Of a stretch of 64,000 nt of DNA, positions 35,694 through 43,789 are shown in pieces. How positions within the stretch are numbered: the first letter of the stretch is position 1; every line of letters begins with the position of its first letter. Below the pieces are notes generated by a model, which saw only the letters and a program-made list of their open reading frames with translations, ran no database searches and was not told where the DNA came from. Source of the stretch: Eutrophocola salsuginis (GTDB taxonomy: Bacteria > Pseudomonadota > Gammaproteobacteria > Pseudomonadales > Pseudohongiellaceae); the NCBI GenBank assembly GCA_038147195.1, contig JAYQTB010000004.1:930001-994000 (forward strand), read 5' to 3'. A program made the translations under genes and the position numbers.

Positions 35694-36230
35694 TTAACTG
35701 GCATGCTTGATTTCAAGGTGATCTTCAAGCAGCTGCAGTTCACGGTTGGTCCGCACTTTAAGAATATTGCTGGCAAAGATACCTGACAGCGCACCGACCA
35801 TCCCTGCCATAGTAGGTATGGTTGCCCGGGCTACACCACCGGACATCTGCTTGGCGTCACCGCCACCTGTCACAGCCATGACATAGAACACCTCAATCAT
35901 GCCGGTTACCGTACCCAGCAGACCGAAGAGCGGGCATACAACAACCAGCACTTCGATCAGCGGCAGGGTGGACCTGAGGTCCAGGGTAACGCGGGAGATG
36001 AGTTCCTGACGGATGGCGTGGGCATTCCAGGATTTCTTGTCATTCCTGGCTTCCCATTCTGACAGGGCCTTGACCACATTTTTCTTGTGCACTGTTCTCA
36101 GGAACCAGAAGCGTTCAATCATCAGGCTCCATTTCACAAACAGCAATAAGGCGATGAAATTGAGAACGGGGCCACCGCGTTCCATGAAAACGTCGATGGC
36201 CTCAAAACTCAAACTCAATGTTTCTAACAT
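35694..36230 (-). CDS. exbB: ExbB-type proton channel subunit
   Basis: A 178-residue MotA/TolQ/ExbB protein with three membrane helices: about 18-38, 95-120 (LPLIEVLVVVCPLFGLLGTVTGMIEVFYVM) and 135-160 (GGVARATIPTMAGMVGALSGIFASNIL). This is the short ExbB2 form. It pairs with ExbD and is preceded by a longer ExbB paralogue (TtpC), an arrangement diagnostic for the TonB2 system. Confidence 0.92.
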   Translation of the reverse strand: MLETLSLSFEAIDVFMERGGPVLNFIALLLFVKWSLMIERFWFLRTVHKKNVVKALSEWEARNDKKSWNAHAIRQELISRVTLDLRSTLPLIEVLVVVCPLFGLLGTVTGMIEVFYVMAVTGGGDAKQMSGGVARATIPTMAGMVGALSGIFASNILKVRTNRELQLLEDHLEIKHAS

Positions 36231-36268
36231 AAGCTATTCTCCAGCTTCAGATTGGCTTTTCGTTTAGC

Positions 36269-37657
36269 TTATGATGCCTTGGCTGTCGCTTCCGCCCTTC
36301 TGGCGATAATGCCAGTGGCCTGTTCTTCCAGAATGTGAATCACATTGTCACTGCGTGACTTCACTATGGTGTGGAACAGGATGGTCGGGATCGCGACTAC
36401 GATACCCAGTACAGTGGTTACCAGGGCGCCAGAGATACCGCCCGCCATGATTTGCGGGTCACCGGTACCGAACAGGGTGATGGCCTGGAACACAGTGATC
36501 ATACCGGTCACCGTACCCAGCAGGCCGCCCAGCGGGGCTACCGTGGCGATAATTTTAAGCAGGGTCAGGAAGCGCTCCAGCGGCGGTGTTTCCAGCAGGA
36601 TGGCTTCTCCGAGCTTCAGTTCGAGGGTTTCAATATCCATATTCTTGTCTGCCTCATAAACCATAAGCACACGACCCAGAGGGTTGTTCTTGCTTGGACG
36701 ATCCGGGTTTTTCAGCTGGCGCTTAACCTTGGAGTTGACCAAGGTCAGGGTGATCATCCTTTCCACAGCCAGCAGGGCTGCGAACAGACCGACAAAGATA
36801 ATGATCTGGCCGATGGTACGACCCTGTTCCCAGTACCTTTCACGGAAGGAAGGTGAGCTGATCAGGGCTGCCAGGTAGGAGCCACCCTGGGCACCAGTCG
36901 GGTCAACACCCACCATGGTGAAGCCGCCGGTAGCAGCCTGGATAGAGGCAGCAGAGTCAGTGTAATTGGCTGGCTGGCTGGGCAGCACGCTCAGACGCTT
37001 AGTGTTGGCGTCATATTCCAGATACTGGCCGCTGGAAACAATCTGGTAGGAACCTATACGTACCACGTCCTGGCTGGCCTGGGTGCCGTCAGGCTGGGCG
37101 ACGCTGGCAGTGAAACTGGCAACGTTGGCAGATTCTGTCATTTCCTGCAGCAGGTAGAACCACAGTCTTTCCAGTTGTTCTATGCTAGGCAGCTGGGAAT
37201 CACTACCCATGATCGCGGCCAGTTCGGTCAGGAACTCTTCACGGCCGGGGTACTGGGCTGAAATCAGGGAAACCTCAAACTGGCTGCGGGTATCACCCAC
37301 GACACCAGCGATAGTGCCAAAAAGTTCGTCCAGGTCACCGAGACGTTCCTGCAGAGTTTCGAACAGCTGCGCTTTGGTGATTTCGTTCTGGTTGTAGGTG
37401 TTTTCCAGGTCAACAGAAATACGTTCCTCGGTTTCGCGGCGCTGTACCATCTCGTTGAGCAGGGACTGGCGCTGGTTAACATTCTGCTGGAACTGTTGTG
37501 TACGCTGGCGGCTTTCTTCGGTTTCACTCAGGCGGCGCTGCTCAACCAATTCGAGAAGGTTGCTCAGGTTGGCTGCTTGCTGCTGGCCGAAGGCCAGGGT
37601 AGAAGTTACACAAATCAGTGAAACTATAACTGGCTTAATAATCTTTGCGAATTTCAT
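36269..37657 (-). CDS. TtpC-like MotA/TolQ/ExbB protein with periplasmic coiled coil
   Basis: A 462-residue inner-membrane protein. A signal peptide (IVSLICVTSTLAFGQQQ) is followed by a long Gln/Arg/Glu-rich coiled coil (about 30-110) and a mixed domain. The C-terminal ExbB-like channel domain (about 270-440) includes ERFLTLLKIIATVAPLGGLLGTVTGMI and GGISGALVTTVLGIVVAIPTI. In Vibrio, TtpC is required for TonB2-dependent iron uptake and joins the ExbB2/ExbD2 complex. It lies 6 bases after the DUF3450 gene. Confidence 0.9.
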   Translation of the reverse strand: MKFAKIIKPVIVSLICVTSTLAFGQQQAANLSNLLELVEQRRLSETEESRQRTQQFQQNVNQRQSLLNEMVQRRETEERISVDLENTYNQNEITKAQLFETLQERLGDLDELFGTIAGVVGDTRSQFEVSLISAQYPGREEFLTELAAIMGSDSQLPSIEQLERLWFYLLQEMTESANVASFTASVAQPDGTQASQDVVRIGSYQIVSSGQYLEYDANTKRLSVLPSQPANYTDSAASIQAATGGFTMVGVDPTGAQGGSYLAALISSPSFRERYWEQGRTIGQIIIFVGLFAALLAVERMITLTLVNSKVKRQLKNPDRPSKNNPLGRVLMVYEADKNMDIETLELKLGEAILLETPPLERFLTLLKIIATVAPLGGLLGTVTGMITVFQAITLFGTGDPQIMAGGISGALVTTVLGIVVAIPTILFHTIVKSRSDNVIHILEEQATGIIARRAEATAKAS

Positions 37658-37663
37658 TATTGC

Positions 37664-38458
37664 TTACTCCGGCGCGTGAATCGGTAATTCAAGAATTTCC
37701 ATGCTGGCCAGGTCCTGCGCCATTCTGATGGCGTTGGCCACGGGGCGACGATAACTATCTTCCAGGGTTACCCACTGGTTGGAGTTTTTGTCCCACACAC
37801 CTGTCTGGGTCTGGTCGCTGGTTTGATACAGCAGTGCGATTCGGCCAACGCGCAGAATATCCACGTCACGCTCGACACCGCCCAGTTCCAGGGTATCGGT
37901 GTAGTGCTGCATGACCCTGCCGTAGTTGATTTCCTGCTGGTATGCAGCAAGTACAAGACGGAACTTTTCTGCAACGTTTACACTGGAATCGCTGAAGGTG
38001 TCGCGGATCAGATCAAGACGGGCCTGCCTTTCGTCTACCAGGAACGGCATGTCCAGTTCAACGAACTGCTCAAGGGCAACCATCATCCTTTCCATCAGCG
38101 GCGGCACCTGCCTCTGCAGGGCAGCGGCATCTTCGATTGACTGGTTGTACTCAGCGATGCGTTTTTCCTGTTCTGCGATGGTCCTGCGGTAACCGGCGTT
38201 GTAAACCTCAAGACCATCCACGATCTTGGCGACCTCGCCGTATTCCTGGATCAGTTCATCAGCCTGGTCTGACAGCTGGTTGATCCTGATTTGGGCTTCA
38301 GCAGCTGCGGCTATGGCTTCGCCTGCCGCATCATTTGCCCTGTCCAGAATGCTGGTGTCGATGACAGTATCCTGTGCTGAAACTGAACCGATACCGAGCA
38401 AGACCGGTAACATTAATAAAGGAACAAGAATCCCTTGCTTGAAACGATGGTAGATCAT
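37664..38458 (-). CDS. DUF3450 exported coiled-coil protein
   Basis: From MIYHRFKQGILVPLLMLPVL (ATG at 38458): signal peptide, then 264 residues in all. It has an Ala/Gln-rich coiled coil (about 25-110, ANDAAGEAIAAAAEAQIRIN) followed by a helical region with PFLVDERQARLDLIRDTF and ending ASMEILELPI. DUF3450 proteins head TonB2/TtpC operons; they are assumed to be periplasmic partners of the coiled coil of TtpC, but this is not proven. The longer in-frame reading to 38536 has no signal at its N-terminus and is rejected. Confidence 0.85.
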   Translation of the reverse strand: MIYHRFKQGILVPLLMLPVLLGIGSVSAQDTVIDTSILDRANDAAGEAIAAAAEAQIRINQLSDQADELIQEYGEVAKIVDGLEVYNAGYRRTIAEQEKRIAEYNQSIEDAAALQRQVPPLMERMMVALEQFVELDMPFLVDERQARLDLIRDTFSDSSVNVAEKFRLVLAAYQQEINYGRVMQHYTDTLELGGVERDVDILRVGRIALLYQTSDQTQTGVWDKNSNQWVTLEDSYRRPVANAIRMAQDLASMEILELPIHAPE

Positions 38459-38620
38459 GTGTAATCCCACTTGTTTAAGAAAATCTAATGATGAGTAGAC
38501 CACCGGGTACTCACCTGACATCCAACGACTTTCCAACTTTTATATGTTGGTTATTTCTTTGGACGCAGGAAAAGTCCCAAAAGTCTATTCGAAAGGTAAT
38601 TCCCCTCACCTAACGAACCG

Positions 38621-38637
38621 GCTCCAGAATTTGGAGC
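38621..38637. repeat. 17-base palindrome upstream of the TonB2 operon
   Basis: GCTCCA, spacer GAATT, TGGAGC, a perfect inverted repeat about 165 bases before the DUF3450 start codon. It may be an operator. The regulator is not known. Confidence 0.45.
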
Positions 38638-38808
38638 ACCGTATTATTCGTAAAAATTTCTGCTTAATCGCCTTCCCTAAGTACTATCGTTCATCCCTGA
38701 GGCAGGTGAGCATATCAAATACTCGTGCCAGATTGAACACTTTAATCCCTAAAAAATTAAAGGATTTCTGCCCAAAACTAGGGTGCTTTCAGAAGTGTTT
38801 TCTGGTCT

Positions 38809-38842
38809 TAAAAAAACGTTTTTCCGCCCTGGAAAATGGCGG
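38809..38842 (-). terminator. Weak candidate terminator after sucD
   Basis: On the minus strand CCGCC, a 9-base loop, GGCGG, then AAAAACG and seven T. The T-run is 7 bases away from the stem, so strength is doubtful. Confidence 0.4.
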
Positions 38843-38886
38843 TAATCACGGGTCTTTTGAATAGCGGGAAATTACTATCTGGCCAG

Positions 38887-39759
38887 TTACCAGCCTGCCG
38901 CTTTTTTCAGTCCATCGCCGATTTCAGCCAGACTACGGACGGTCGTGACGCCTGCATCATTGAGAGCAGCGAATTTTTCCTCAGCAGTACCCTTGCCGCC
39001 GGAAATGATTGCCCCCGCATGCCCCATACGCTTACCGGCCGGCGCGGTGACACCCGCAATGTAGGAGACCACCGGTTTACTGACGTTGGCCTTGATGAAC
39101 CTGGCAGCCTCTTCTTCCGCGGTGCCGCCGATCTCGCCGATCATGACGATCGCCTCTGTCTGCGGGTCCTCTTCGAGGAGGCCCAGTATATCGATGAAAT
39201 TGGAGCCAGGAATGGGATCACCGCCGATGCCTACGCAGGTGGACTGGCCAAAACCGTAGTCTGTTGTCTGCTTGACTGCCTCGTAGGTAAGCGTACCGGA
39301 CCGGGACACAATGCCGACTTTGCCCGGCAAGTGAATATGGCCAGGCATGATGCCGATCTTGGATTCTCCCGGTGTGATTACCCCCGGGCAGTTCGGACCT
39401 ATAAGGCGTACGCCTAGTTCATCACATTTCACTTTCACCGTCAGCATATCCAACGTAGGGATACCCTCGGTGATGCAGACGATGAGCTTGATACCGGCAA
39501 AGGCTGCCTCGAGTATCGAATCCTTGCAGAACGGTGCAGGGACGTAGATGACCGAGGCCTCGGCACCGGTTTCACCGACCGCCTCACTGACCGTGTTGAA
39601 CACCGGCAGGTCGAGATGGGTCTGCCCGCCCTTGCCCGGTGTTACACCACCGACCATGTTGGTGCCATATTCTATAGCATGCTTGGAGTGGTACGTACCC
39701 TGTGAACCCGTGAAGCCTTGGCAGATAACCTTGGTGTTCTTGTTGATCAGAATGCTCAT
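38887..39759 (-). CDS. sucD: Succinyl-CoA synthetase subunit alpha
   Basis: CoA-binding, phosphohistidine-carrying subunit of the TCA enzyme that makes succinate and ATP/GTP. The 290 residues include the CoA loop CQGFTGSQGTYHS, the GPNCPGVITPGE block, the GEIGGTAEEEAA block and the phosphorylated His near 247 in RMGHAGAIISGGKG. Its ATG overlaps the sucC stop (ATGA). Last gene of the sdh-suc series. Confidence 0.97.
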   Translation of the reverse strand: MSILINKNTKVICQGFTGSQGTYHSKHAIEYGTNMVGGVTPGKGGQTHLDLPVFNTVSEAVGETGAEASVIYVPAPFCKDSILEAAFAGIKLIVCITEGIPTLDMLTVKVKCDELGVRLIGPNCPGVITPGESKIGIMPGHIHLPGKVGIVSRSGTLTYEAVKQTTDYGFGQSTCVGIGGDPIPGSNFIDILGLLEEDPQTEAIVMIGEIGGTAEEEAARFIKANVSKPVVSYIAGVTAPAGKRMGHAGAIISGGKGTAEEKFAALNDAGVTTVRSLAEIGDGLKKAAGW

Positions 39760-40925
39760 TTCGCACCTCCTGCGGCTTTCACGGCAGCTTGTGCGGCTTC
39801 TGTCAGGCTCGAGGCGGCGATGATGTTCAGCCCACTGTCCTTAAGCACCTTGCTGCCTAGTTCAGCATTGTTGCCTTCTAGCCTGACGACTACTGGTACT
39901 TTTACGCCGACTTCTTCCACGGCGCCGACGATGCCCTCTGCGATGAGGTCACAACGCACGATGCCGCCGAATATATTCACAAGCACCGCTTTCACCTTTT
40001 CGTCTGACAGGATGATCTTGAATGCTTCGGAAACGCGTTCCTTGGTAGCACCGCCGCCCACATCGAGGAAGTTGGCCGGTTCACCACCATAAAGTTTGAC
40101 GATATCCATGGTACCCATAGCGAGCCCTGCCCCGTTCACCATGCAGCCAATACTGCCGTCCAGTGCGACGTAGTTCAGATCCCAGTTGGCAGCGTGCACT
40201 TCGCGTTCGTCGTCCTGGGTGGGGTCGTGCATTTCTTTCAGTTTCGGCTGGCGGTAGAGCGCATTGCCGTCGATATTCAGTTTTGCGTCCAGACAGTGCA
40301 GGTCACCGGTCTTGGTGATGACCAGTGGGTTGATTTCCAGCAGAGACAGGTCGCACTCCACAAACATTCTCGCGAGGCCGAGGAAGATCTTCGTGAATTG
40401 TTTTATCTGGTCCCCCGACAAGCCCAACCTGAAGGCCATTTCCCTGCCTTGAAAGGGTTGCGGACCGACAAGCGGGTCGATGGTGGCGCGCAATATTTTT
40501 TCCGGCGTTTCATGGGCCACTTTCTCGATTTCGACACCACCCTCCGTGGACGCCATAAACACGATGCGACGCGAACCACGGTCAACCACTGCACCCAGGT
40601 ATAACTCTTTATCAATGTCGGTGCATTCCTCGACCAAAATCTTATAAACCGGCTGGCCTTCCTTGTCGGTCTGGTAGGTCACTAGGCGGTTGCCCAACCA
40701 CTGATTGGCGAAGGCCTCGATCTCTTCTTTGCTGGAAACAAGCTTAACGCCGCCAGCCTTACCGCGACCACCGGCATGCACCTGGGCCTTGACTACCCAC
40801 TTGTCACCACCTATTCGATGAGATGCATCCACGGCTTCCTGGGCATTGCCGCAGGCAAAGCCTTTCGACACCGGCAACCCGTAATCGGCAAAAATTTTCT
40901 TGGCCTGGTATTCGTGTAAATTCAT
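39756..40925 (-). CDS. sucC: Succinyl-CoA synthetase subunit beta
   Basis: ATP-grasp subunit that binds nucleotide and passes phosphate to SucD. The 389-residue protein starts MNLHEYQAKKIFADYGLPVS and has KAQVHAGGRGKAGGVK, the NPLV metal site (LLEINPLVIT), and the C-terminal VNIFGGIVRCD block. Standard length. Confidence 0.97.
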   Translation of the reverse strand: MNLHEYQAKKIFADYGLPVSKGFACGNAQEAVDASHRIGGDKWVVKAQVHAGGRGKAGGVKLVSSKEEIEAFANQWLGNRLVTYQTDKEGQPVYKILVEECTDIDKELYLGAVVDRGSRRIVFMASTEGGVEIEKVAHETPEKILRATIDPLVGPQPFQGREMAFRLGLSGDQIKQFTKIFLGLARMFVECDLSLLEINPLVITKTGDLHCLDAKLNIDGNALYRQPKLKEMHDPTQDDEREVHAANWDLNYVALDGSIGCMVNGAGLAMGTMDIVKLYGGEPANFLDVGGGATKERVSEAFKIILSDEKVKAVLVNIFGGIVRCDLIAEGIVGAVEEVGVKVPVVVRLEGNNAELGSKVLKDSGLNIIAASSLTEAAQAAVKAAGGAK

Positions 40926-40975
40926 GGGTCAGGTTTCTTCCTTGTATTGTTAACCAACGCTGCTGATTTGAGTTG

Positions 40976-42418
40976 CTATTTGTTCTTGCGATTGGCGATA
41001 TGGATGGCATGACCATTCACGGCCAGCGCAGCTTCATGGACAGCCTCGCACAAGGCCGGGTGCGAAAATACTGTCATGCCGATGTCCTCGGCACTGGTGC
41101 TGAATTCCATCGCCACAACGACCGCTTGTGCCAGGTCGGCAGCGGATGGACCAATGATGTGGCAACCCAGCACGCGGTCGGTCTTGGCATCCGCCAGCAT
41201 CTTCACCATGCCGTCGGCATCGTTTGCGGCAAGGGCGCGACCTGAGGCGGCAAACGGGAACACGCCTGATTTATACTCAACGCCATCGGCCTTGAGTTGT
41301 TCCTCAGTCTTACCAACCGCGGCGATTTCCGGGTGAGTATAAATAACGGAGGGAATAAGGCCATAATTCATCGAGGCTTTTTGACCAGCGATGTATTCTG
41401 CCGCCATGACGCCCTCTTCCGACGCCTTGTGTGCCAGCATCGGCCCGCGCACGATATCGCCGATAGCATAGACACCTGGCACACCGGTGCCGCAATGATC
41501 GTCCACCTCGATAAATCCACGCTGGTCTCGCTTCACACCGCAATCGTCACTGAGCAGGCCTTCTGTCTGCGGTTTTCGGCCGACACAGACGATCAGCTTG
41601 TCGAAATTCTCTTCTTTTATACCATCCTTGTCCTCGTAGGTAACTTTCACACCTCTGGCCTTGCCTTTCTTCAGTTCACTGCCGGTGACCTTGGCACCAA
41701 GCCGGATGTCTAGACCCTGCTTGGTCAGGATCTTCATGGCCTCCTTGGCAATCTGCTGGTCGATCATGGGCAGAAAGCTGTTCATCGCTTCAAGGACGAC
41801 TACTTCAGCGCCCAGGCGCGACCAGACGGAACCGAGTTCCAGTCCGATGACGCCGGCACCGATGACGCCGAGCCGTTTCGGTACGGCCCTGAACTCCAGG
41901 GCGCCGGTGGAGTCGACGATAGTGTCTCCGTCCAGCGGTGTCGGCGGGATCTCGATAGGCACGGAACCCGCGGCGAGGATTATGTTATCGGCCGTCAACG
42001 TCTGTTTCTTGCCGTCTTTGTCAGTGATCTCGACCTTGCGATCCTTAAGCAGCTTACCGGTACCTGAAATACCTTCCACTTTGTTGGCACGAAATAGTCC
42101 GGCAATGCCGCCCGTCAGTTGTTTGACCACTTTTTCCTTGCGCGCGATCATGGCAGGGACGTCCATGTCGATTTTACCGACCTTAATCCCGTGCACGTCG
42201 AAGGCATGGCTGGCCTCGTGGTATTTGTGTGAGGAATCGAGCAACGCCTTCGATGGAATACAGCCGACGTTAAGACAGACACCACCATAGACCGGCTTGC
42301 TGTCGGCATCGATCCATTTCTCCACACAGGCGGTCTTCATACCAAGCTGTGCGGCACGAATCGCGGCAACGTAACCGCCGGGGCCTGCGCCGATAACTAT
42401 CACATCATAATCTGCCAT
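40976..42418 (-). CDS. lpdA: Dihydrolipoamide dehydrogenase (E3)
   Basis: FAD disulfide oxidoreductase that reoxidises the lipoyl group of SucB. From MADYDVIVIGAGPGGYVAAI (ATG at 42418) it has 480 residues with the redox pair C48/C53 (GGVCLNVGCIPSK), the NAD loop VIGAGVIGLELGS, the FAD block GVYAIGDIVRGPMLAHKA and the C-terminal His-Glu dyad in HPALCEAVHEA. Having lpd inside the suc operon is the pseudomonad arrangement and suggests an E3 dedicated to 2-oxoglutarate dehydrogenase. Confidence 0.96.
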   Translation of the reverse strand: MADYDVIVIGAGPGGYVAAIRAAQLGMKTACVEKWIDADSKPVYGGVCLNVGCIPSKALLDSSHKYHEASHAFDVHGIKVGKIDMDVPAMIARKEKVVKQLTGGIAGLFRANKVEGISGTGKLLKDRKVEITDKDGKKQTLTADNIILAAGSVPIEIPPTPLDGDTIVDSTGALEFRAVPKRLGVIGAGVIGLELGSVWSRLGAEVVVLEAMNSFLPMIDQQIAKEAMKILTKQGLDIRLGAKVTGSELKKGKARGVKVTYEDKDGIKEENFDKLIVCVGRKPQTEGLLSDDCGVKRDQRGFIEVDDHCGTGVPGVYAIGDIVRGPMLAHKASEEGVMAAEYIAGQKASMNYGLIPSVIYTHPEIAAVGKTEEQLKADGVEYKSGVFPFAASGRALAANDADGMVKMLADAKTDRVLGCHIIGPSAADLAQAVVVAMEFSTSAEDIGMTVFSHPALCEAVHEAALAVNGHAIHIANRKNK

Positions 42419-42488
42419 GGTTGAATCCTGTGTTCTCAAAACTCTCTTTTGTGCAATATAGGTTGTACCGCGATGCTGCTGTTGGCTT

Positions 42489-43736
42489 CTAGACCTCCAG
42501 AAAGATACGCGCGGGATCTTCCAGCAAGTCCTTGATAGTCACCAAGAACTGAACGGCTTCCTTGCCATCGATCATTCGGTGGTCGTAGGACAGTGCCAGG
42601 TACATCATGGGCAGCACTTTCACCTCGCCCTTAACAGCCATTGGTCGCTCCTGAATCTTGTGCATGCCGAGTATCGCCGTCTGCGGCGGGTTGAGAATCG
42701 GCGTCGATAACAACGAGCCAAATACACCACCGTTGGAAATCGTGAAGGTGCCGCCAGTCATCTCTTCAATGGACAGCTTGCCGTCTCGGGCCTTGAGACC
42801 ATAGTCGCGAATGGATTTCTCGATATCCGCCAGGCTCATGGCATCGGCGTCGCGCAGAACCGGAACGACCAGGCCGCGATCAGAAGACACTGCCACACCA
42901 ATGTCCTGGTAACCGTGATATATGATGTCGTTACCGTCGATGGAGGCATTAACGGCAGGGAATCGCTTCAGGGCCTCCACGCTTGCCCTGACAAAGAAGG
43001 ACATGAAGCCAAGGCGCGTGCCGTCATGCTGTTTCTCAAAGGCATCTTTGTACCTATTGCGAAGTTCCATCACAGCCGACATGTCTACCTCGTTGAATGT
43101 GGTCAGCATGGCGGTGGTCTGGGTGGCCTGAAGCAGGCGTTCGGCGACCTTGGCGCGCAGACGAGTCATTGGAACACGCTCTTCGGCACGACCGCTTGAT
43201 GGCGCAATGACATGTGCGGGCGCCGGTTTCGGTGCTGACGGAACGTTAGCAGGCGCCGGTTGAGCTTTCGCAGCCGGCGCCTTTAGGTGGTTGAGTACGT
43301 CTTCTTTGGTGAGGCGACCATCTTTGCCAGTGCTCGTAATCTGCTCGGGGTCGAGCTTATTCTCTTCGACCAGCTTACGCGCCGCAGGACTCATCAGCAC
43401 GGCCTCAGAACTCTTGTCTTCTTCCTCTTCTACAACAACGGCTGGCGCAACTACGGCGGCCGCAGGCGACGCAGTTATCGCAGCGTCCTTGCTGATTTCA
43501 CCCTCGGCAAACACAGCGAGTACTTCGTTACTGACAATAGTGTCGCCCTCACCTTTTTTAATATCCTGCAGGACGCCGTCAGCCGGCGCCACCACTTCCA
43601 GGACCACCTTGTCGGTTTCGATATCAACCAGCAGCTCATCGCGTGCAACACTTTCACCCGGTTTTTTATACCAGGTGGCAATCGTGCCGTCGGGAACCGA
43701 TTCGGGTAACGTGGGCGCTTTGATTTCTATGGTCAT
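42489..43736 (-). CDS. sucB: Dihydrolipoyllysine succinyltransferase (E2)
   Basis: Core of the 2-oxoglutarate dehydrogenase complex. The 415 residues comprise one lipoyl domain (about 1-78, with lipoyl-Lys K43 in VDIETDKVVLEV), an Ala/Val/Glu-rich linker, the E3-binding domain (SPAARKLVEENKLDPEQITSTGKDGRLT), an Ala/Pro linker and the acyltransferase domain with the catalytic ALSYDHRMIDGKEAV near the C-terminus. Normal for the single-lipoyl SucB type. Confidence 0.96.
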   Translation of the reverse strand: MTIEIKAPTLPESVPDGTIATWYKKPGESVARDELLVDIETDKVVLEVVAPADGVLQDIKKGEGDTIVSNEVLAVFAEGEISKDAAITASPAAAVVAPAVVVEEEEDKSSEAVLMSPAARKLVEENKLDPEQITSTGKDGRLTKEDVLNHLKAPAAKAQPAPANVPSAPKPAPAHVIAPSSGRAEERVPMTRLRAKVAERLLQATQTTAMLTTFNEVDMSAVMELRNRYKDAFEKQHDGTRLGFMSFFVRASVEALKRFPAVNASIDGNDIIYHGYQDIGVAVSSDRGLVVPVLRDADAMSLADIEKSIRDYGLKARDGKLSIEEMTGGTFTISNGGVFGSLLSTPILNPPQTAILGMHKIQERPMAVKGEVKVLPMMYLALSYDHRMIDGKEAVQFLVTIKDLLEDPARIFLEV

Positions 43737-43789
43737 GTGACTTTCCTTTTCTCACCTGGCGGCGAGCTCAGTTATTTCTTCGCCAGCGA

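Larger units (their letters stand above)
38459..38886. other. Gap between sucD and the TonB2 operon
   Basis: No gene is supported in these 428 bases. The part near 38809-38842 may hold the sucD terminator, and the part near 38459-38640 should hold the TonB2 operon promoter. A palindrome GCTCCA-GAATT-TGGAGC lies at 38621-38637. I see no convincing Fur box. Confidence 0.6.

Noticed and set aside
38544..38864. A 106-codon frame in the sucD/TonB2 gap
   Set aside because: Low-complexity basic translation, no RBS, and it runs through the likely terminator of sucD.
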